Part shown: one piece after another, positions 25,086 to 33,267 of the stretch
Position numbering within the stretch: position 1 is the stretch's first letter
Layout of the letters: each line of letters starts with the position of its first letter
Assembly: GCF_003687455.1 (NCBI RefSeq)
Contig: NZ_PHOA01000002.1
Span: 1-64,000 of the forward strand
From: Kocuria tytonicola
Lineage (GTDB): Bacteria; Actinomycetota; Actinomycetes; Actinomycetales; Micrococcaceae
DNA: 64,000 nucleotides
Reading direction: 5' to 3'
The notes under the pieces: generated by a model
Seen by the model: only the letters and a program-made list of their open reading frames with translations
Database searches by the model: none
Told to the model about the DNA's origin: nothing
Translations under genes and position numbers: made by a program

Positions 25086-25946
25086 TCAGGCCGCGAGGCT
25101 CACGGCCGGGTTCATGATGGTCTCGTATTCGATAGGGGTCAATCGACCGAAGCGGGCCTGCCGGCGACGGCGGTGGTAGGTCCGCTCAATCCAGGTGATG
25201 ATCGCGATTCGGAGCTCTTCTCGGGTCCGCCAGCGCTTGCGGTCCAGGACGTTCTTCTGCAGCAGCGAGAAGAAGGACTCCATCGCGGCGTTGTCGCCAG
25301 CGGCGCCGACTTTCCCCATCGAGCCCACGAGGTGATGACGGTTCAGAGCGTGCACGAACTTCCGTGACCTGAACTGGGACCCTCTGTCCGAGTGGACGAT
25401 GCAGCCAGCGGCGTCGCGACGCCGGGATATCGCGTTGTCCAGGGCGTTCACCGCGAGGTGGGCCTTCATCCTGCCGCTGATCGAGTAGCCGACGATCCGG
25501 CCGGAGAACACGTCCTTGATGGCGCAGAGGTAGAGCTTGCCCTCTTCTGTCCAGTGCTCGGTGATATCGGTCAGCCAGAGTTCGTTGGTGTCCTCAGCGG
25601 AGAAGTCACGCTTCACGAGATCATCGTGGACCGGCGGCCCGGGGCGCTTCCCGTTCTTGCCGCACTTCTTGCCGAACACGGACCACCACTGATTGTCCCG
25701 GCAGATCCGCCACGCGGTCCGCTCGCACATGCGCTGGACAGCGGCCTCCGCTTCGCCGACCAGGAACCGATACCCGAACTCGGGATCATCGCGGTGGGCG
25801 TCGAACAACGCGTTCGCCCGGTGGGCCTCGACCAGGTCAGACTCCGTGACCTGTTGTTTTCGCCATCGGTAGTAGGGCTGGCGGGAGAGCTTCAGGACCC
25901 GCAGGGACACCGCGACGGGGATACCGTCGGCAGCGAGCTCATTCAC
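25086..25946 (-). CDS. IS3-family transposase OrfB (DDE integrase domain)
   Basis: A 286-residue integrase-core protein, normally made as the C-terminal part of an OrfAB fusion. The HTH_21-like start is KLSRQPYYRWRKQ; the catalytic acids are in LWLTDITEHW (D), CIVHSDRGSQF (D) and GDNAAMESFFSLLQKN (E), all intact. The last residues GRLTPIEYET are the usual IS3 ending. Frame overlap with OrfA at 25943-25946 and an A4 run (complement of 25961-25964, GGGAAAATCC) fit -1 slippage, giving LPGK-ILYPLVNELA. Confidence 0.9.
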   Translation of the reverse strand: MNELAADGIPVAVSLRVLKLSRQPYYRWRKQQVTESDLVEAHRANALFDAHRDDPEFGYRFLVGEAEAAVQRMCERTAWRICRDNQWWSVFGKKCGKNGKRPGPPVHDDLVKRDFSAEDTNELWLTDITEHWTEEGKLYLCAIKDVFSGRIVGYSISGRMKAHLAVNALDNAISRRRDAAGCIVHSDRGSQFRSRKFVHALNRHHLVGSMGKVGAAGDNAAMESFFSLLQKNVLDRKRWRTREELRIAIITWIERTYHRRRRQARFGRLTPIEYETIMNPAVSLAA

Positions 25947-26251
25947 GAGCGGGTAGAGGATTTTCCCGGCAGGTTCACCTGCGAGAGATACGCAGCGGCG
26001 CGGCGCAAGACCTCGTTCTCCTGCTCCAGCAGCCGGATCCGCTTACGCGCATCACGCAGCTCGGAGGACTCCTCGCGCGACTTGCCGGGACGGTTGCCGT
26101 CGTCGATGTCGGCTTGGCGGATCCATTTATGCAGCGTCATCTCGTGAACGCCGAAGTCCTTCGCGATCTGCGCGATCGTGACGCCATCCTCACGGGACCG
26201 GGCCACACGCACGACATCGTCGCGGAACTCTCGGGGATATGGAGCGGGCAT
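25943..26251 (-). CDS. IS3-family transposase OrfA
   Basis: A 102-residue OrfA that binds the element ends. Its HTH_Tnp_1 domain reads YPREFRDDVVRVARS...TIAQIAKDFGVHEMTLHKWI, followed by a leucine-zipper-like coiled coil (RDARKRIRLLEQENEVLRRAAAYL). I start at ATG 26251. The four final codons overlap the 5' end of OrfB in another frame, as expected for a programmed -1 fusion. Confidence 0.9.
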   Translation of the reverse strand: MPAPYPREFRDDVVRVARSREDGVTIAQIAKDFGVHEMTLHKWIRQADIDDGNRPGKSREESSELRDARKRIRLLEQENEVLRRAAAYLSQVNLPGKSSTRS

Positions 26252-26320
26252 GGTGCACATCCTTCCAGGCCGCCCTACGGGCAAGCCAGATCAGATGTCA
26301 CATATCCGTACAGCAGCCCC

Positions 26321-26344
26321 GTATTTCGTATTTAGACGAAATAC
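26321..26344. promoter_or_regulatory. Perfect inverted repeat, probable operator of the HTH gene
   Basis: GTATTTCG and CGAAATAC flank an 8-nt spacer (TATTTAGA). TATACT, a good -10 box, follows at 26348-26353, and the start codon is at 26360 with no ribosome-binding site between, which suggests a leaderless transcript. The repeat lies where a -35 box should be, so the encoded HTH protein could repress itself. It begins one base after the IS3 end. Confidence 0.6.
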
Positions 26345-26359
26345 GTATATACTTTCCTT

Positions 26360-26680
26360 ATGAATCAGAGCCTTGCCCGGCCAACCCCTGCAGAGCCGGT
26401 GAGTTCACTCGCCGAAGTGCTGTCGGCGCTTGGGAACCCTGTACGACTGGCTGTCGTTGTTGAAGTCGCCACCCGAGGCCCCCTCTCCCCCGGGGAGATC
26501 CAGGTAGACGTCGCAGCATCCACCCTCAGCCAGCACCTGGGCGTTCTACGTCGTGCTGGAATCATTCGCCAGGAGACAGTCGGCCTTCGACGCCCCTGCC
26601 ACCTGCGCCGCAAGGAGCTCTCCGCAGGGCTTCCAGGCCTGCTCGATTGCGTGCTTGAACTCGCCGAAGGAAGCCACTGA
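26360..26680 (+). CDS. Small ArsR-type winged-helix regulator
   Basis: A 106-residue winged-helix protein: SLAEVLSALGNPVRLAVVVEV, then LSPGEIQVDVAASTLSQHLGVLRRAG (helix-turn-helix) and IIRQETVGLRRPCHLRR (wing). There is no obvious metal-binding Cys pair, so a metal sensor is unlikely. The ATG follows a promoter and a palindrome directly, and the stop shares one base with the methyltransferase start (TGATG), so both are one operon. A small autoregulated HTH protein ahead of a methyltransferase recalls controller proteins of restriction-modification systems; this is inference. Confidence 0.8.
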   Translation: MNQSLARPTPAEPVSSLAEVLSALGNPVRLAVVVEVATRGPLSPGEIQVDVAASTLSQHLGVLRRAGIIRQETVGLRRPCHLRRKELSAGLPGLLDCVLELAEGSH

Positions 26681-28584
26681 TGCCCCCCAACCGATCACTG
26701 CTGGAGTCCAACTTCCCCTTCGTCGACATCTCTCGCCTAGTCGCCGCAGATCGACGAGCCCCAGACCCGGCCTACCAGGCGCACCGCTGGTTCGCACGAC
26801 GACCGCCAGCCCTTATCCGTGCCACCCTTCTTGCCGCGACCCGCGATCACGAATCGTCGATCGACTCGTTCTGGGCGGATTACGCTCAGCCAGACCATCA
26901 CCTCATCGGCACGCATGTCCTCGACCCCTTCATGGGTGGTGGCACCACCCTGCTCGAAGCTTCTCGCCTCGGAGCCGGCGTCGATGGGCAGGACGTCGAC
27001 CCGATGTCCGTAGAGCTCAATCGCCATCTTCTGACACCACCGTCCCGGGACGCGGTCGCGGAGGCGGGCAGTCAGCTCATCGCTCACCTCGAGCGTTCTA
27101 TGGGGTGGCTATGGCCCTCGACGGAAACGGACAGCGAGTCGTGGCAGGCGCTGCACTATTTTTCGCTAGCGAAGGTCACCTGCCCCGGGTGCGACAGCAT
27201 GGATCTGCTCTACCGAACACCCGTGCTGGCACGGAGTATCGGATGCCGCGGAGCCGTCGTCCGTGACTCGGCAGTCGATGCGTTCTGCCCTGAATGCTTG
27301 TCGCTGCATAGCCTTCCGGCGGACTCGCAAGAACTGATGTGCTGTGACCGGAAGTGGCCGCTTGACCAAGGCACGTTCCGGGCGGGCCGATACCGTTGCC
27401 CAACCTGTGGCCTGGCAAGCTCTCACGAGCGCCTCCAGACGGGCACCGCGCCGCGGACCGTGGTCGCCGTGGAAGAGACTCCCCCAGGGCGAGGGCACCG
27501 TCGCCTCAGGGCTCCCTACGACAGCGACGCTCCGAGCATCACAGTCCCCGACAATGCGGTGCTGGGGCTCGAGATCGAGGTGGGGCACGACCGCCGGCCC
27601 GTGTCGTACGGAATCAAGACGATCCGCGACCTGCACACTGATCGCCAACTCGCCTACCTGCTCGAAGCCATGTCCTGGATCAAGAGGGAAGTCCACAGCC
27701 CCCCGCTGGGCCGGGCCCTACGTCTGGCCGTGTCGACCTCGATCACGAGCAATAACCGCCTTTGCGGGTACGCCACGGACTACGGGCGCTTGGCACCCCT
27801 CTTCAGTGTCCGCGCCTTCGCGCTTCCCGCCCTCACTGTCGAACTCAACCCCCTACACACATCTGGAGGCCGAGGCACTCTGCGGGCGGCGCTTTCGAGG
27901 GTGGCCGCCTCTTGCTCGAACGAAGTACGCAGGAACGTGCTCCGTGGCGAAACTGTGACGCCCGAGCGCATGGCACTCGCAAGGTCTGCCGGGACCGTTG
28001 CGCCGGGTGACTCGGTAAAGGAAATTCACAGCACCCCGGCTGCGGACCTGTGCCTGACGGACCCGCCCTACTTTGACTTCATCCCCTACGACACTCTCAG
28101 TCAGGTGTTCCGTGCCTGGCTCGCCGGTCGGGATCTCGCGGGAGAACCCGTCCTGCCAGCCGGAGATGATCCCGTGCAACACTTCGCCCAGCTCCTGGGG
28201 ACGGCTCTGGCCAACGCATCCAAGGCCTGCGTGCCCGGTGCGCTTGTGGCCTTTACCTTCAAAGGCGGAGAGCAGGGCTGGTCCGGCGTCGCCGGTGGAC
28301 TCAGGCTCGCGGGCCTGCGCGTTACGGCGCTGTGGCCTGTCTTGGCCGACCCAGGCATGGGACATCACTCGGGAGCAGGCAACTGCGAATTCGACATGCT
28401 CGTTGTGTGCCGGCCCGCTCCAGTGTGTGAACCGGCCCCCGCGCATTTCGACCCCTCGGCCTGGGCGCGCGCCGTCTCGAATTGGCGACCGCTGTCGGAG
28501 ACGGACCGGCGACACATGATCCTGGCCGCCAAGTCTCTCTCGCCCCTGCGAGCCGTTATGACCAGCGCAACTCCATCGGCCTGA
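26680..28584 (+). CDS. DUF1156-like adenine-type DNA methyltransferase
   Basis: A 634-residue DNA methyltransferase with separated motifs. The N-terminus (NFPFVDISRLVAADRR...HRWFARRPPALIRATLL) resembles DUF1156 proteins. The SAM-binding motif is VLDPFMGGGTTLLEA near residue 80, and the catalytic DPPY motif is CLTDPPYFDFIPYD near 460. Between them are zinc-ribbon-like pairs: CPGC (~168), CPEC (~204), CPTC (~241). DPPY points to N6-adenine or N4-cytosine modification. It is co-transcribed with the small HTH protein and converges on a large nuclease-helicase, overlapping it by 29 bp at the 3' end. I infer the modification arm of a defence system; target sequence unknown. Confidence 0.8.
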   Translation: MPPNRSLLESNFPFVDISRLVAADRRAPDPAYQAHRWFARRPPALIRATLLAATRDHESSIDSFWADYAQPDHHLIGTHVLDPFMGGGTTLLEASRLGAGVDGQDVDPMSVELNRHLLTPPSRDAVAEAGSQLIAHLERSMGWLWPSTETDSESWQALHYFSLAKVTCPGCDSMDLLYRTPVLARSIGCRGAVVRDSAVDAFCPECLSLHSLPADSQELMCCDRKWPLDQGTFRAGRYRCPTCGLASSHERLQTGTAPRTVVAVEETPPGRGHRRLRAPYDSDAPSITVPDNAVLGLEIEVGHDRRPVSYGIKTIRDLHTDRQLAYLLEAMSWIKREVHSPPLGRALRLAVSTSITSNNRLCGYATDYGRLAPLFSVRAFALPALTVELNPLHTSGGRGTLRAALSRVAASCSNEVRRNVLRGETVTPERMALARSAGTVAPGDSVKEIHSTPAADLCLTDPPYFDFIPYDTLSQVFRAWLAGRDLAGEPVLPAGDDPVQHFAQLLGTALANASKACVPGALVAFTFKGGEQGWSGVAGGLRLAGLRVTALWPVLADPGMGHHSGAGNCEFDMLVVCRPAPVCEPAPAHFDPSAWARAVSNWRPLSETDRRHMILAAKSLSPLRAVMTSATPSA

Positions 28585-31500
28585 CATCTGCGCCCGTTTG
28601 GAAGGTGACGGTTCTGGTGTTCGCGCACACCTCGGTGACGAACCGCTTCATCATCGAGCTGTTGTCAAGCACCTTCAGATCGGAGGCTAGATGGTCTACC
28701 AGTGTGCGCGCCATGATAACGATGAGCTTGGTCTCCGGCCGCGAGGCTGTGACGTTGAATCGGTTCAGTGACTGGAGGAACTCTTCTTCGCCTGCAATCA
28801 CGTCCGGGTCTCCCACGCCGTATGAAGCGATGATGATCTCCCTTTGCTGGCCTTGGAAGTGCTCCACGGTGTCGACTGTCTTGCCGAGGATTTCGAGGTC
28901 CGCCGTGGGCCACAGCCGCGCTAGCCGGGACGTTATCGCCGAACGCTGCGCGCGATGCGGCGTGACAATGCCTAGACCGCTGTTGAGGAAATCCTCGAGG
29001 TCGAGCGAGCCGGCACTTGGTTGGCTGCTGGCAGCTAGACGCGCATCGAGCAGGTGTGCCAGGGCGACGACGAGGGAGGCCTCCATCTCGTTGGACTGGC
29101 CGGACAGCTCGTCGTCATGCAGGAGACAGACCACAGGGGTCTCGGGGTCGAGTAGCGTCGCGTAGTCGTCGCTCCAGGGGAGATCGGCCGGCCAATCGTG
29201 GGGGCGGGAAGTGGGCACAGGCGAAGCCAGGGCCAGTCGCTTGCCTGGAGTGTGGGCCGTCAGCTCGAGTGGATAGCCCGCAATCTTGAAGGCCTCAATG
29301 ATTTCGCTATTCGAGCGATAGTTGATCAACAGTTTCTGCTCGCCGACTCCCCGTTGCATGACGAGGAACTCGTAAAGGCTGCCGACCATGTGCTCAAGCC
29401 CCACAGGCGGCGCAACCTGACTGATCGGGGCCAGCTGAAGCTTGTCGCCCGCCACCACCACCGTGCTTTTCTCAGCCATCGAGATGAGGGAAACGATCGA
29501 AGAGGCAACATCAACTTGGCTTGCCTCGTCGACGACCACGACGTCGAACTGGACATCCTGACGAAGCTTCCTATTCCTGCTCCTGCCGCCCTCGGTGAAG
29601 ACGAGCTTGTGGACCTGGTGCGGGTTCGCGGCGACGATTGTGACGTCGTTCCTACCTGGCGCCAGTCGGGCCCGCAACCGATCGGTGTCTTCGTCCGTGC
29701 CGTGGGAGGTGCAGCAGGCAATGACCGGGGCGGGCATAGGCGCCCTACCCTCGCTCTGGAGCCGCCACAGCTCGACGTCGGGCACCATGTTGGGAAGGAA
29801 TCCAGCGACAGACTTCAACACGTTGTCTGTGGCATCGTAGGTGTTGGCCGTCAGCAGGATTCGCACGCCCTCGCCCTTGCCTTTGGCGTCCAGGACGGCC
29901 CCAGCGAGGATCCGCGACAGTGTGCGGCTCTTCCCGGTCCCTGGCGGCCCCCAGATCACGCTGAGACGGTGGGTGAGTGCGTGCTCGACCGCAGCCCACT
30001 GGTTGTCGTCAAGGGTCTGACGAGCCGCTTCAAGCTCGTGTCGCAGATAAGGCACGTTGCGAGCAACGGCGGTGCCAGCCATGGCCGCGCTGTCCCAAAT
30101 GAGGTCCTCCACCGGCACACGCGGCGTGGACCTAACGTTGCTGGAATTGCCAGTGGCCGTTGACGACATCATGTGGTCGAGCGCCTTGGGGGTCTTGCCG
30201 ATGGCCATCAGCGTCGTCTTCAGCCGCCCGGACATGATGTCGACGGAGAGCTTTTCCAGGCTAGTCGCTCCCGTCAAATCAATGAGCCCGGCATCCATCA
30301 GTCGCCTGCGCCAACGGGCTCCGTCCTTATACTCGACGCCCTTGACAGCAAGTAAGCCCTTTGTCCGGTCCATCCCCACGATGTCGACCCCGAGCACTTT
30401 GTCCATGGTCAGGTACGCCACCCCTGCGGCCTGAGCATCTCTCAGCAGCCCTGCTGCGGTTGCCCCCCGCCTCTGCAGGTAGTAGTCGAACCGCTGAGTG
30501 AGTAGTTCAGTGTGATCCTCCGGCACGATGGCGCACGCGAACTCGCCCTCGCTGAACTTCGCATCCCGACTGGCCTCGGCGATCCGATAAATCTCGATCT
30601 CCGGGCCCGACAGTTCAAGCTGGACCATCGCATTGTCCCGGTCGGCTCCGACCAGCAGCTCGCTGAGGCGGGCGGATTCGAAGGACGCTTCTCGCTCAGA
30701 CGCGGTTAGCGCATGAATAGCAGACACCGCCTGCGATGCTACTGCCGCCTTGAGCTTGGTGTGTGCATACCAGAGAAGCTCATCAGAGGTCATCTTGCCG
30801 GGGTTATCGAGAGCCTTCAGGTACTTGACCTTTGGCGCCCACCTCCGCAGGCCGTTCCGGGCGCCGAGGTCTTCGCGAAGCCGCTCACGCACAGCCTGCA
30901 ACGCAGACAACTGCGTTAACGTCATCTTGAAAGCCTGCTGTTGGACGCGCGCACTCCCGCTGGCCTGCTTCCATTTTTCGTGGGCGCGCTCACTGGGAAT
31001 CTGGCTAGAGAACGGATCCTCCCACAGATCTGTGGGAGGGGCGAAACCATGGGCGCTTCCGTAGGCCTCCGAACTGTGGTAATCACGAGCGGTGGAGAGC
31101 AGTGAGTAGTAGAACGGGGTGCGCGTAGCCAGCAACGAGTCCACAGGTTGGTTTACGACACAAATTGCTGGCTCAAGGACCAGTCGGGCGTTGGCGAGGA
31201 TCTCTTCTGGCGGGAACAACCAAGCCAGGCTTTTCGCTCCTCCCGGCTGGGCGAGGACCGCATCCAGGTGGCGGCCAACGACCCTGCAGATATGGTCGTA
31301 AGTCAGCTGGTCCCAGACATAAACCTGCAGAGAAGCATTCTCGTCGTGTTTGCGAACCTTTTCGACGAATCTGCCAATTTTTGCGAGAAAATTGATGACC
31401 CTCGTCTGCTCCTCGTCGATTTCCCGGCGCTCGACAATCTCGACAACACGGAACGATATTGGCTCGGCGAGCCGGTTATTTCGGGTGCCGGAATATATAC

Positions 31501-32788
31501 CGTCGGCACCGAGGGTGAACGTGATTGCTGTCGACGAGTCGAAGTTGGCAACAACGTGGATCTGCGCGTCCGCCCATCGAGGCAGGGAGGCGGTAGCGAT
31601 GTTGCCCGGGATGAGGCTTGCGTCACCGTCCGAGCGGATCCGGTCGGCTCTATCGACCGTCACGCTCCGACGCCCTCGGAGGCTGTGGTGCTCGTCGAAC
31701 ACTTCATCAGAGGCTGTGGTGACGTCTGCGACGGTCTGGACCGAATTGCGGTCTAGAACTCCCGCTGCGCCCCGGCTCAGTCTAGGGATGCGAGATAAGT
31801 GATCGCGCACCTCCGTGGTGGGGATGCACGAGTTCGGCGAGGGTGGCTGTGCGTTGGACCACCTCATACCCAGGTAGTCACAACCACGGCACAGAGCGTT
31901 GACGTGAAAGGGAAGAGCCTGCCAGTCGGGTTCGTCCATCGCTTTCGGCAGGTGCTCACCGAAAAATTTCTGTAACGAGTGGACAAGAACTGCGGGCTGA
32001 GCAATAACAAGGTCCTTCTCCACTGAGCCCAGAACTTCGCCGGGCGTCAGCTTTCTACCCTCGGTCGCGGCGTAGAGAGCAGTCTGGTGAAGGGTGCTTC
32101 CGACATGGGAACCCGGCCAGATGCCCGGGTCAGCTCGCACTAGGAATTCTTGCTGCAATGACTGGTCCTCAAGCCAACCAGCGAGGGCAACGGCGTAGAA
32201 GACGGCCTCCATAAGGTATCCGGTACCAGGGTCTTCATTGAGCTTGATGTCGAGGATGCGCAGCTGCCGGCGATTGTCGCTCTTCAGGATCGGTCGCATG
32301 CCCCCATCGGAGAGCACCTCGTTGCCTTCCGAGCCAGGCTCCATGACAAAGATGAGGTCTGGCCGTAGCTTGGTGAACTCGATCGTGTGGCCTGCCTGGC
32401 TGAGAACAGGAAAATGGCGCCGAAAGGTTTGCCCCACGCTGTATTCGTGTTCGACCAGCACCTGCGATGGCGCGGTCCGAGCAAGGCCGGCCTGCGTGAT
32501 CGGGATGTTCTGGTAAGTGGTCTTACCGGCGGATGAGACGGCGTGTTCTTCGACGACGAAACCGGCGGGCAGTTGTTGTATGAGGTCCTCCACACAAGTG
32601 TTGGCCCATTCCTCTCCGGCTGCGGCGCGGTCTGTAAGGCCCGGGCGGGGGTGCTTCTCTGGCATTGCATCGAGCCCCGACTGCTGCTTGCGGGCCGGCT
32701 CTGGAACTAGATTGATTCTCAGCTGTCGAAGGCAACTCGACGAGAGGAATGCAGTCATTGCCTGCTTGCTGATCTTGTAGGTGTTCAT
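28556..32788 (-). CDS. RecB-like nuclease fused to SF1B (DNA2/NAM7-type) helicase
   Basis: A 1410-residue protein. The N-terminal ~350 residues look like a TM0106/Cas4-type RecB nuclease: SSSCLRQLRI near 18, LRPDLIF (~138), the D-x-K core ILDIKLN (~180), a YLMEAVFYAVAL helix and CRGCDYLG...SC for a possible Fe-S cluster. The C-terminal ~500 residues are a superfamily 1B helicase: Walker A GPPGTGKS (~945), Walker B VVVDEASQVD, GDKLQLAPI, INYRSN, VDTVEHFQGQQREIIIAS and a motif VI variant NVTASRPETKLIVI. The ~550 residues between are unrecognised. ATG 32788. It faces the methyltransferase convergently. Likely role: DNA processing or restriction in an anti-phage module. Confidence 0.8.
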   Translation of the reverse strand: MNTYKISKQAMTAFLSSSCLRQLRINLVPEPARKQQSGLDAMPEKHPRPGLTDRAAAGEEWANTCVEDLIQQLPAGFVVEEHAVSSAGKTTYQNIPITQAGLARTAPSQVLVEHEYSVGQTFRRHFPVLSQAGHTIEFTKLRPDLIFVMEPGSEGNEVLSDGGMRPILKSDNRRQLRILDIKLNEDPGTGYLMEAVFYAVALAGWLEDQSLQQEFLVRADPGIWPGSHVGSTLHQTALYAATEGRKLTPGEVLGSVEKDLVIAQPAVLVHSLQKFFGEHLPKAMDEPDWQALPFHVNALCRGCDYLGMRWSNAQPPSPNSCIPTTEVRDHLSRIPRLSRGAAGVLDRNSVQTVADVTTASDEVFDEHHSLRGRRSVTVDRADRIRSDGDASLIPGNIATASLPRWADAQIHVVANFDSSTAITFTLGADGIYSGTRNNRLAEPISFRVVEIVERREIDEEQTRVINFLAKIGRFVEKVRKHDENASLQVYVWDQLTYDHICRVVGRHLDAVLAQPGGAKSLAWLFPPEEILANARLVLEPAICVVNQPVDSLLATRTPFYYSLLSTARDYHSSEAYGSAHGFAPPTDLWEDPFSSQIPSERAHEKWKQASGSARVQQQAFKMTLTQLSALQAVRERLREDLGARNGLRRWAPKVKYLKALDNPGKMTSDELLWYAHTKLKAAVASQAVSAIHALTASEREASFESARLSELLVGADRDNAMVQLELSGPEIEIYRIAEASRDAKFSEGEFACAIVPEDHTELLTQRFDYYLQRRGATAAGLLRDAQAAGVAYLTMDKVLGVDIVGMDRTKGLLAVKGVEYKDGARWRRRLMDAGLIDLTGATSLEKLSVDIMSGRLKTTLMAIGKTPKALDHMMSSTATGNSSNVRSTPRVPVEDLIWDSAAMAGTAVARNVPYLRHELEAARQTLDDNQWAAVEHALTHRLSVIWGPPGTGKSRTLSRILAGAVLDAKGKGEGVRILLTANTYDATDNVLKSVAGFLPNMVPDVELWRLQSEGRAPMPAPVIACCTSHGTDEDTDRLRARLAPGRNDVTIVAANPHQVHKLVFTEGGRSRNRKLRQDVQFDVVVVDEASQVDVASSIVSLISMAEKSTVVVAGDKLQLAPISQVAPPVGLEHMVGSLYEFLVMQRGVGEQKLLINYRSNSEIIEAFKIAGYPLELTAHTPGKRLALASPVPTSRPHDWPADLPWSDDYATLLDPETPVVCLLHDDELSGQSNEMEASLVVALAHLLDARLAASSQPSAGSLDLEDFLNSGLGIVTPHRAQRSAITSRLARLWPTADLEILGKTVDTVEHFQGQQREIIIASYGVGDPDVIAGEEEFLQSLNRFNVTASRPETKLIVIMARTLVDHLASDLKVLDNSSMMKRFVTEVCANTRTVTFQTGADVRPMELRWS

Positions 32789-32809
32789 CCAAGGAGCCTC
32801 TCGTTCACG

Positions 32810-33085
32810 TTACTGGTGATATAAGTTGTATTGCCAAGCACATGGCGCCTGGCTCAGCTCCGAGAGCCTGGCCCTCATAGTAGTTGAGCCCCCAGGAACG
32901 AGGGCTTCACCGTGGTCGATGCGGTCCTGTTTCCACCAGTTCCGCTGGGTACGGGGAGAGATCCCGCCATGTGCTTCTCCCACGGCGGTGTAGGCAACCC
33001 ATCCCGAGCACTGCTCCGCACGGACTCGCTCCTCGATGAGCTCCAGGGCACGGGCCTTGAATTCGGAGCTGTAGTTCTGAGACAT
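32810..33085 (-). pseudogene. IS3-family OrfA remnant
   Basis: A 91-codon frame whose first ~65 residues match an IS3-type OrfA helix-turn-helix (SSEFKARALELIEERVRAEQ...ISPRTQRNWWKQDRIDHGEA). Homology stops at about 32880, after which the frame is unrelated sequence. There is no OrfB and no recognisable inverted repeat. It is unrelated in sequence to the IS3 at 25-26 kb and marks the right edge of the accessory island, next to galK. Confidence 0.65.
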
Positions 33086-33267
33086 GTTCTGATCCTCCTT
33101 GAGGAAGCATGTCGGAACGAAACCCAGAGCTCTTCAGGTGGGGCGTTGTCTGCAACCGCAACTACTGCTGATGAACATCCGGATCTCGCCAGAATGGTCT
33201 CCCCAGTGCCCCTGCCGGGGTACCGGCCCACGTCACGAACCGCTTGCTCAACTGCTCCCGGAACACG

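Larger units (their letters stand above)
25052..26320 (-). mobile_element. IS3-family insertion sequence, apparently intact
   Basis: The ends are imperfect inverted repeats of about 25 bp: GGGGCTGCCGCACGAACAGG at 25052 against GGGGCTGCTGTACGGATATG read inward from 26320, both continuing TGACA. Length 1269 bp with two overlapping transposase frames. The 3-bp flanks differ (ATT left, GTA right), so no target duplication is visible; an adjacent deletion or recombination is likely. Confidence 0.85.
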
